Origin: Lithodes maja
Taxonomy: Eukaryota > Arthropoda > Malacostraca > Decapoda > Lithodidae
NCBI GenBank assembly: GCA_037953745.1
Contig: JBAKBP010003155.1
Span: 1 to 64,000, forward strand
Length of the DNA stretch: 64,000 nt
Direction of reading: 5' to 3'
Shown: one piece after another, positions 57,201 through 64,000 of the stretch
Position numbering within the stretch: position 1 is the stretch's first letter
Layout: each line of letters starts with the position of its first letter
Translations under genes and position numbers: made by a program
The notes under the pieces: model-generated
Databases searched by the model: none
The model's input: only the letters and a program-made list of their open reading frames with translations
What the model was told of the DNA's origin: nothing

Positions 57201-59479
57201 CATACCCCATGAAAAACAGCATGGCTAAGACGGTAGTCAGTAACTTGTTGTGGTACTTTTCAAGGTACGGGTACCCGGAGGAGATTCAGTCTGATCAGGG
57301 GTCCAATTTCACCTCCAATCTCTTTAAGCAAACAATGCAACAGCATGGAATACGGGCGGTGGTATCGTCAGCGTATCACCCTGAGAGCCAAGGGGTGCTT
57401 GAGCGGTGGCATGCCACCCTTAAAAGCATGCTCAGGTGTTATTGTGCTGATAACGGAAGAGATTGGGATCTTGGATTGCCGTATGTACTGTTTGCTGCTC
57501 GGGAAGTGCCTGGTGAGAGCCTGGGATTTAGTCCAAACGAGCTGATTTTTGGACACCGAGTCAGGGGCCCCCTTAATATGCTGCGGGAAATTTGGGAAGG
57601 AACTGTGCCGCCTTGTTCCTTGTTGAAGTATGTGTTTGAAAGCCGTGAGCGCATGCTTAAGAGTCTGGAGATGGCAGGTCGGAATTTAACAGGGTCACAA
57701 GCTTTAATGAAGGACAGGTATGATCGCAAAGTGAAGCTCCGGGAGTTCATTGTGGGACAGGAGGTGTTGATTTTGTTGCCTTTGGTGGGTAACCCCTTGT
57801 CGGCGAAGTATACTGGACCCTATAAAATTGTGGAGAAAATTTCGGACCTAGATTACCTTGTTGCCACTCCAGACAGGAGGAAGAAGAATCAGTTATGTCA
57901 CGTGAACCTGATAAAAGAGTATGTGAGGCGCCCCTCTGAGCCTCTCACTGTCCCTGTGTTGGCTTGTTGCGGCCGTGGTGGAGAAGGAGAGGGGGACAGT
58001 CAAGCTTCAGAGGAGGATAGCTGGGATCACCATGTTTCAGCGGATCAGTGGGCGGGGAACTCGAGCCTAAGGGCTGACGAGGCTATAGCCCATTTGCCTG
58101 AGCCGCAATTTGAAGCTATCCGTCAGTTGCTCGGTTTATACCCCACTGTATTCGCTGAACATCCAGGCCTCACTACTCAGGCTATGCATGATGTTGACGT
58201 GGGGCACCATCTACCCTTTAAGTCAATCCCATACCGTGTGCCCCCCATAAAACTACCCGCTCTGAGGGATGAGTTGGAGTATATGCTCGGTAGAGGGTTG
58301 ATAGAGAAAGGTACCGTTAAATGGACTTCCCCCGTAACACTGCAGCCTAAGCCAGATGGCAAGGTACGCTTCTGTATTGATTTCCGTAGGCTAAACGGTT
58401 TGACTCCAACTAACCCATATCCTCTTCCTCGGGTTGATGATAGTGTTGATAAAATTGGTAATGCTCGGTTTTTGTCTAAAGTAGATTTAGTAAAAGGTTA
58501 CTGGCAAGTACCTTTGTCCGAGCGTGCTAAAGAGGTATGTGGTTTTGTGGTGGACGGGAGTACTTACCGGTGTAATGTTATGCCCTACGGACTTAAGAAT
58601 GCACCAGCAACGTTTCAGAACCTGATGAATGAAATTGTCAAGGACATTCCAAATTGCACCGTATACTTGGACGATGTAATCATTTATGATGACGACTTTG
58701 AGAGCCATTGTGAGCACCTGGAGACCTTGTTCCGGAAACTTAGTGAAGCAAGTCTGGTAGTAAATTTGGCAAAGTGTGACTTCGTAAAAGCCACTGTGCA
58801 GTACCTTGGGTTTGTAGTGGGAAGGGGACAGGTGTGCCCTCCTCAGAACAAGGTACAGGCTATCAATAAATTTCCGCACCCAACCACCAAGAAGCAGATC
58901 ATGAGATTCTTGGGTATGATAGGCTACTACAGACGCTTTATAAAAGGTTACTCTACGGTGTTGGCACCTCTCACAGATTTGTTATCTAAAGACAAAAAGT
59001 TTTTGTGGGCGCCTGAGTGTGAAAAGGCTTTTAATTTAGTGAAGCATTTGCTGTGTACTCACCCGATACTCAGGGCCCCAGACTTTAACAGGCCTTTTCA
59101 GCTGGCAACAGATGCTAGTGGTGTAGGGGCTGGTGCCGTCTTGCTACAGACAGACAATGAAGGTGTGGAACACCCAGTAAGTTTCTTTTCTAAGAAGTTC
59201 AATGCTGCACAAAAGAACTATTCTACAATAGAAAAGGAATTACTGGCGATTGTGCTGTCACTCAGGCACTTCGAGGTGTATGTTCCAGCCTATGGCCCAG
59301 TCGTGGTTATCTACACTGATCATCACCCTTTGAGATTCCTAAATCAATTTCACAATCGCAATATGAGACTGACCCGGTGGTCATTGATGTTGCAGGAGTA
59401 TAACCTGGACATCCGGCATATTGCGGGATGTGACAATGTGATTGCGGATTGTTTATCGAGGGTAGATGATCAGTCGTAG
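54299..59479 (+). CDS. gag-pol: Gag-Pol polyprotein, Gmr1-like order (Gag-PR-INT-RT-RNH)
   Basis: The ATG at 54299 (MSGPSTDEER) is chosen because it is conserved in all three copies; open frame continues upstream without an ATG. The 1726-residue product has a proline-rich region (about 95-155), a charged coiled coil with tandem units (155-225), capsid (255-420) whose end resembles a SCAN domain (PETYRLKFR at 337, LTELFLLEQF near 381, NPKTLQEAAEMAD at 406), and a CCHC knuckle (491-504). Next are protease DTGAS (578), the integrase H-H-C-C finger (869, 876, 906, 909) and core D940, D999, E1035 with 35 residues between the last two, a GPY module (about 1173), RT with YLDD (1456-1459), and RNase H with D1605 and D1674. 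Gag and Pol are in one frame. Integrase before RT is unlike ordinary Ty3/gypsy. Confidence 0.95.
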   Translation: MSGPSTDEEREMLSEEVPLVTSEEDARLFVSKQYHVTEERLTGVNVYGLHLIAKVLGLSNVGGMSKGELISWVLRGRHGVSEERAFGGVPPQIPSHSTPTVPSTQLPEVSTLPQRDENWKIGVPSGGAYGGSPVLAPPPSVVAAPSSGLSPEMIFKLELAKMENEARKQEMENEARKQEMEAESRRYAIEAESRRYAIEAESRKQENETRRHEDETRRHEAELRYDSEKYCAQIDLDKTRAESTGIRMGREGQVREQSLSHLVKLVPAFSETEVTEFFNRFEKKCREHNWPEEKWAALVSSRLTGKGLKAYDALPLESCIDYPELKRAVLRAYELQPETYRLKFRGVTKTREATFLEHARDLKDALTNWTRSEKAETAEQLTELFLLEQFYKCTGAEMTLTIKEKNPKTLQEAAEMADLRLSLIRGCGSAQRSEAGNKGRDAPPPRVSNISYANKYKSYDTKTDHKTSTVPFKKGPGPSQYQGKPKGELECYQCHKKGHFARVCPSKPPTAAVSLACNIGVSLKPSEFARGSSSEAEAQPMQKHLGGSNPAQDVFCDHRGRGCVMWAGRKHGVEVLRDTGASQTLMKNLTGYPINAARVVVVQGINATRSYPLVRLELEVDGVARELDVGIVEKLPVEGVDLLLGNDFAMPASEVLPLVVAERPADVSREEREWVERCQAQPMACAVTRARAAKVSQPSPPSSDQQRNDQQEEAKAGVGFKSFDSAALLGDSVLAPLLSSGVAPGPVIESDEAGHDESPRQQRYEHRERQREQLSIGEGHALLREQLDRLAPSDIRRLQLEDPELQTCANGAVELDEDGDAQPGDFFYLDGILYRRFQDPNRSWKMGSGVVDQLMVPRECRDSLLSLAHDTPLAGHLGVRKTVAALGKLFWWPGMKSHVQSWINSCDICQRVGKPNQVIPKAPLHPIPVIGPPFSKIVVDMVGPLPPTKAGNKFLLTIMDVATRYPDAYPMKNSMAKTVVSNLLWYFSRYGYPEEIQSDQGSNFTSNLFKQTMQQHGIRAVVSSAYHPESQGVLERWHATLKSMLRCYCADNGRDWDLGLPYVLFAAREVPGESLGFSPNELIFGHRVRGPLNMLREIWEGTVPPCSLLKYVFESRERMLKSLEMAGRNLTGSQALMKDRYDRKVKLREFIVGQEVLILLPLVGNPLSAKYTGPYKIVEKISDLDYLVATPDRRKKNQLCHVNLIKEYVRRPSEPLTVPVLACCGRGGEGEGDSQASEEDSWDHHVSADQWAGNSSLRADEAIAHLPEPQFEAIRQLLGLYPTVFAEHPGLTTQAMHDVDVGHHLPFKSIPYRVPPIKLPALRDELEYMLGRGLIEKGTVKWTSPVTLQPKPDGKVRFCIDFRRLNGLTPTNPYPLPRVDDSVDKIGNARFLSKVDLVKGYWQVPLSERAKEVCGFVVDGSTYRCNVMPYGLKNAPATFQNLMNEIVKDIPNCTVYLDDVIIYDDDFESHCEHLETLFRKLSEASLVVNLAKCDFVKATVQYLGFVVGRGQVCPPQNKVQAINKFPHPTTKKQIMRFLGMIGYYRRFIKGYSTVLAPLTDLLSKDKKFLWAPECEKAFNLVKHLLCTHPILRAPDFNRPFQLATDASGVGAGAVLLQTDNEGVEHPVSFFSKKFNAAQKNYSTIEKELLAIVLSLRHFEVYVPAYGPVVVIYTDHHPLRFLNQFHNRNMRLTRWSLMLQEYNLDIRHIAGCDNVIADCLSRVDDQS

Positions 59480-59986
59480 GCTATCACAGGTGTATGATCC
59501 CGAAGAGATTGACACACGGGTAGCCTCCTGCTTTGGTTTGAGTAGTATTTTGCGCTTGGTGCTTGTTGGCTCGCGGTTGTAGCCCAGCGTATTGGGTCGT
59601 AAAGCAGGATTGTTGAGCGTTTGGTATAGAAGAAAATAGGCTGCCCTTATAGTGCAGCCGGAAAAAAACATATTAAAATATAAAAATCATATAAAAACTC
59701 TTTCTTTTTGATGAAGATAATTGTATAAGTTTGTCATAGCCTATAAAGTTTGAGTAGTCCACGAACTATCAAACGGCTGAGCTGCTGTAAGCTCGCTCTG
59801 GGAGCATGATATTATGTCTTTTACTATTGTTGGGAGGAGTTATGAAATGTGAATTTTTTTTTTATATAAGATGTGTTTTAGTGATAAACTCAGCGTTGTT
59901 TTAGTGCCATGCGGTCGCTGGGTGTGAGGGGTTTGATGGGGTTCTGTATATCAGATTTTAGCTCAGGGTTGAGCAAGTAAAATCTT
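59480..59986 (+). other. 3' untranslated part of copy D
   Basis: Non-coding. After a shared start, bases 59494-59632 have no counterpart in A and B, which carry only about 19 bases there. The rest matches A and B. Confidence 0.75.
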
Positions 59987-59994
59987 GGGGGAGG
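59987..59994 (+). other. Polypurine tract of copy D
   Basis: GGGGGAGG directly before the 3' LTR. Confidence 0.85.
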
Positions 59995-61851
59995 TGTGAC
60001 GCATGTCGAGTATGAGCATGCTGTACAGAACGCCCAGTCAGGCCCCACTCTCGCTAGGATCGTCAGGGCAGGAACTTTGGCTGTAGTCTGTGTAGAGTTT
60101 CCTAACTTAGTTTATGTGAGCCGTTGTACTATAAGTATTATAAATATGTATTTTGTTTTCATCTGAGTCAACGAGTTCTATTTTATATCATTAGTTATAA
60201 GTATTGTGTGTGGGACTTATATGTAATGATGAGAGGAGAGAGAGAGAGATATTACGTAACGGGGACCAGTGAGTGCGCCACGCGGGCAGATAGGCCTAAT
60301 TCCCTCCTCCCTCCTCCCTTCCTCCCTTTCAGCGCGTGGGAAGTTCTTTGTCGATCCCAGATTGAGAGAGAATATGACGTCATGATTGCCAGTGGGCGGT
60401 CCTTAAGTAGTTTGAGATATGCCGCTAGAGGGCCGAGTATAAAAAGAGAGGTTCTTGCCACCATTTCTTCAGAACTCATCAGGCAAAGCGACTTCTCATA
60501 TCCCTTGCAACTATCCATATTCTTCCGACTGATGTGAACTTTCTCTACTCTCTGAACAGCCTATCTTCTTCTCTTCTCGTCCCTGTTTAACCTCCATGAC
60601 CCCTTTGGTGCAGATTTAGTCAGCCAAAGTATTATCGCTTGAGTTCTCACGAGATAAGTGCCTGTTAGATAGCCTATTTTTGGAAGGGTTAACTAGAATA
60701 GGATTGATTGATGTTTGTTGCACTCGTATATGCATTTCCCTGTGTGCGATTATTCATGTTCCTGTTTTCTGCTGGTTTAGGCAATGCTAGACTGGGATAG
60801 GGTTTCTGAGTTGTGATTTCCTATGAGTACTAGGTTGCGGTTGAACCAGTACAATTGCAACGGAGACGTGGAACGCCTAGGTGGTCTTTCTGACTGTGTA
60901 CCGTGGGAGTTTAGCACTGTGTTGCGAGTGAGGGCTTTTGCCTGTGCCACCCAACACTGTGCTATCTCATTTGCTTGACTTTGAGAGGATCGCCAGGAGA
61001 GAACCAGATACTAGTGATCTGGATCTCTCAAGAGAGCATCCCGTCAATTACCGTAATTTGGCCGCACAGTCTTAAGGACCTCGCTAGGCTACGAGCCGCT
61101 TGCTCAGCCATTGTCTCTTAACCTTAGATATCCCAGCTAGACTTTGCTCGACCAGCAGATACAGCATAGTATTGAAGCTTCTCCTTATGTATAGTATTGT
61201 TTAAGCACTATTGATTTCATGTGTGGCACGCTTAGCTACTTCAGAGATTAGTGGCCCACGAGCACAATCTTAGTAGGCTATTGCCAGTGCATTGTCGGAG
61301 TACTTCTTCTTAATGTTTGCCATATCCTATTGCTTATTCTTATAATTCTTCTTATGTCAATTTAAAGCCTTTAATTACCAGTGAGTTATTCATTAAATTG
61401 CTGTTCAAAATCCGATACTTACTTCTTATGAGTATTCGAGAAGCATCTAACTTATCAGAAGATTCCTTGCTTGATGCTCGAGGACTATTGTTTAACGTAA
61501 CGTAATAGTGCCGATCCGAAGTAGAGGGTGGAGGACTTCTTAAGTTCTTAGTTCAAGGGTGGATTACTTCGGCTTCGGCCAACACTATTCTTTAGTGTTG
61601 TAGTACTTTCTTCTTTGTTTGATTGTTGACCAGACTAGATAACTCCCGTCTTGTTATTAGTCTGTTGTGTGAAACGCTAGTACCGAGTTCTTGTATACCC
61701 CGTTATAGCAGATAGAACTCTGGAGGGTAGTGGCGTTTTTTGTTCGGCTGGCAGTACTCTGGGGTTGGGATCGTGTGTTTCCGTTGTGGCAGCGAGCCAT
61801 ACTCGAGTCCTGTGTAAGAGCCCTAGTGTACCCGAGTGCCCGGTCGTAACA
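59995..61851 (+). repeat. 3' LTR of copy D
   Basis: 1857 bases. Differences from the 5' LTR seen by eye are near 60298-60301 (two) and 61656 (one). Confidence 0.95.
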
Positions 61852-61994
61852 GTTGTAGCATTTATGCCATTACTAGTCCAATGAATAAGAACCCTGATAT
61901 ATTTAAACCTCAGTCGTAACAGGAGAGAGAGCACGGGAGGAGGAAGGAAGTGGAGGACTGGGCCGCTAGACTCGTCAGTTGTCCTGTGTAGTTC
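61852..61994. other. Right flank of copy D
   Basis: Non-repetitive sequence with no minisatellite. A CAGTCGTAACAG motif (about 61910-61921) resembles the LTR end CGGTCGTAACAG. Confidence 0.4.
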
Positions 61995-62142
61995 ATGAGT
62001 GTCGGCTCGTCGCCTCGCGATATGTATCGCTCTCCTACTGCTCCCCATAACATAGTTGACTCCCCACCAAGTGGGGAAGAGGAGGAGGAGGGCGACCCAG
62101 ACCCCATGGCATTCCTCAAAATTCCGCCAGGTCATCGTAGGG
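61995..62142 (+). CDS. Possible first coding exon of an unidentified gene
   Basis: An ATG at 61995 opens a frame of 49 codons with a compositionally ordinary N-terminal part, an acidic stretch (SGEEEEEGDPDP) and then MAFLKIPPGHRRG. The frame meets a good splice donor, GG|GTAAGA, at 62143. I do not recognise the protein. The codon content, lack of repeats and the donor favour a genuine exon, perhaps of a host gene or of another retroelement. No acceptor-linked next exon could be assigned in the remaining 1.8 kb. Confidence 0.35.
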
Positions 62143-63599
62143 GTAAGAAGAGACGAGAGAGTGTTTCATGTTGCTACGTACACAAGCGAGGCGTATGTGG
62201 TACACTGGTCCTCCCCCACTCCCCAAGGGCCCCAGTACCCCCATGCCTGCTTTCACCACCACCTCCCCTGTCTCCCCACTAAAAATACAATGTCAAAACC
62301 CATATTTCTAAGTCCAAAGTGCCTAAAACAATGTGTAAAACTCATATTCTGACTATAAAACATACAGTAAAGTATAAAATCAATAAACAGTGTGTGAGAG
62401 AGGCATTGAATGAAAGGGAAAGTGTATGGGGGAATCAGCTGTCGTTCACCTGGCCTTGTGTGTATGTGCGTGACTCCAGGGCCAAGATCGCCACCAGTTC
62501 CCATGGTAACCAGGACGCGCACGGGGCTTGCCACTCGTCGGCACTTATAAAACTTGAATTTATGCACTTATCACACTGTAACTTCACTTACAATGACATT
62601 ATGTGATACATGTTGCTAATATATGAACTATGAAGGCACACATGATGCTCGGGTGGTGTAAATAACCGTCACTCGAAAACTGGATGCATCGTACATCTGC
62701 CATGCTGCCGCGCTCCGCTGTGGTATGGCAGGCGGGAGGTTTGAAGACCGCCCGGCATCACCTGATGGCTGAGGCTGTCCCCCCGCCCTTAGGACTCCCA
62801 ATTGACCGAGGTGAGTGTTTTTGTTTTGTTATTTTTCATTTATCACCTATTTAAGCTATATATAAATAAAAAAAAAAAAAAAAAAATCTGCTGGTCCAAC
62901 AGCGTGTTTTTATTATTAATTAGCTGGTACTCAGTGGGTTAAAAATAAATCTACAGCTAGACAAAATCCAAATTCAAAATTAGTTAATTTCAATACGACA
63001 ACACAATAGAAACAGAAAACACATTAGATATCAAATGTATAAGTTATTATTTATTTTTCAATTCAAATATTATTATTCTGAACTGTAATGGCTAAAACAT
63101 GTTAAAATTATCACCTACCGCTAAACAGCGTCCAAAGTATTTACGCTATTATTCAACCATGTGAAGATAAAACTTAGCAAAAACAATCATAATATATGGG
63201 AATATTGAAATAAATGATTTTACAACGGAGTTAAAATTATTTTGTAATACAAATTAATATCAAATCCTAGTAATCCTTGTTACATCGAACTGCAACATAA
63301 AGCAAAAATCAAGCAAATAAGTACAATTAAATTACTTTACTCTATGAATCAAAAGATAGGTGTTGATATTTATATAAAGGAAAATTGTCACAAACATATC
63401 GGAACTCACCATGACACCACCAGTCTCCTATGAAAGACAATGAGGGACTGATTAGCTAAACAAATTTGAGCCCTATATATAAACTCACTAAATGGTGAAA
63501 ATTAAACGAAATTAAATGAAAAACCAAACTATATGAACACTCAAAATGCCACCCAATTGTACCTAATAATGAAGCTTCAACTATTATTGACAAGATTTA
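62143..63599. other. Non-coding stretch, AT-rich towards the right
   Basis: An A run lies at 62868-62886. A sequence near 62840-62860 (TTTATCACCTATTT) and the motif CAGTGGGTTAA near 62931-62941 resemble parts of the TTAA MITEs, but a second end was not found. Confidence 0.35.
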
Positions 63600-64000
63600 T
63601 TTCTGGTTTGTGCTTATTTATTAGCATTGTTTCGCCTATTAAAGCCTCATACATGTTTCTAAACATGCCAATGATTTCAAAATCCCTCTCCGAAAAAGGG
63701 TGATCTTCATTATGGGAGTGTTCCCTTACTGCAGAAAAAAAAAAACATACTCTTCAAAAACATTCCAGACCTGAAGCTTTTCCCCAAATGCTCATATATT
63801 CTCATTTTGAATGATCTACTCGAAAATCCAATGTACCAAGCCTGACAACTGGGACAAGTGAATGTATACACAATATCTGAGCATAAGGAGTCCTGCACCC
63901 GATCTTTGAAGCTGAAGAAGGTTCCTATCCTGAATTCATTAGTGAAAACAATTCTAAAATTTATTGTAGGAAAACTTTCACGGAGTACGTTATTAAGTAA
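63600..64000 (-). pseudogene. Penelope-like element fragment, GIY-YIG endonuclease
   Basis: On the minus strand from the window edge the reading is FRIVFTNEFRIGTFFSF..., then DIVYTFTCPSCQAWYIGFSS and RSFKMRIYEHLG, i.e. the GIY-YIG core with its following Arg and His. A frameshift at an A run (about 63737-63748) separates this from the C-terminal segment with HPFSERDFEIIG and YEALIGETMLINK. The RT part lies outside the window or is missing. It differs clearly from the element at 38908-40007, so a second Penelope family is present. Confidence 0.7.

Larger units (their letters stand above)
52228..61851 (+). mobile_element. Full-length Gmr1-like LTR retrotransposon, copy D (intact)
   Basis: LTRs of 1857 bases each (52228-54084 and 59995-61851) differ by only about three bases by eye, so insertion is recent. 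PBS, PPT and an uninterrupted gag-pol frame are present, so this copy may be able to move. Unlike A and B it lacks a target-site duplication: the left flank is minisatellite ending CTTCC and the right flank starts GTTGT. Compared with A and B its Gag coiled coil is longer and its 3' untranslated part contains about 120 extra bases (about 59494-59632). Confidence 0.95.

Noticed and set aside
52228..61851. Endogenous retrovirus with an env gene
   Set aside because: No frame lies between RNase H and the 3' LTR apart from about 500 non-coding bases, so it is a retrotransposon without env.
62868..62941. A fifth TTAA MITE ending at GGGTTAA near 62941
   Set aside because: Only one end resembles the others; no matching left end with TTAA was found.

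Overview
This window is animal nuclear DNA made almost entirely of transposable elements and simple repeats. No complete host gene is visible. An arthropod, probably a decapod crustacean, is the best guess: there are arthropod-type (CCTAA)n telomeric pentamers, an abundant LINE with an endonuclease plus reverse transcriptase, Penelope-like GIY-YIG fragments and BEL/Pao debris. Species cannot be named from sequence alone.

The main content is three full-length copies of one LTR retrotransposon family, about 30 kb in all: copy A (8255-18587, minus), copy B (20798-30815, minus) and copy D (52228-61851, plus). Copy D has an uninterrupted gag-pol frame of 1726 codons. Its order is Gag (SCAN-like capsid) - CCHC knuckle - protease - integrase - reverse transcriptase - RNase H. 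Its RT and RNase H are Ty3/gypsy-like, but integrase lies before RT, as in Ty1/copia. That order and the SCAN-like capsid match the Gmr1-like group described from deuterostomes. Copy A is split by a TTAA-flanked MITE. Copy B has two frameshifts, a MITE in one LTR, and an LTR promoter region with strongly A-to-G-biased divergence.

Region by region: 1-8254 holds a Penelope fragment, a LINE split by a MITE, a foldback repeat and a BEL/Pao gag relic. 8255-30854 holds copies A and B with an SGNH-hydrolase fragment and a hAT MITE between them; B sits inside a foldback element with telomeric repeats at its centre. 30855-37660 holds repeats, a short TTAA MITE inside a hAT fragment, a tRNA-Val-derived SINE, the second telomeric foldback and a PIF/Harbinger relic. 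37660-46700 holds a possible LamG/pentraxin-like exon, a Penelope relic, a second LINE copy split by a SINE, a large nested inverted-repeat cluster, a hairpin and two mariner-type MITEs. 46697-52227 is a 51-bp-unit minisatellite. Copy D follows, then a possible first coding exon (61995-62142) and a last Penelope fragment at the right edge.

The nesting gives a relative history. MITEs landed in the LINE, in copy A and in copy B; copy B landed in the foldback. By eye the LTR pairs differ at about 3 (D), 6 (A) and 25 (B) positions, so D is youngest and B oldest.
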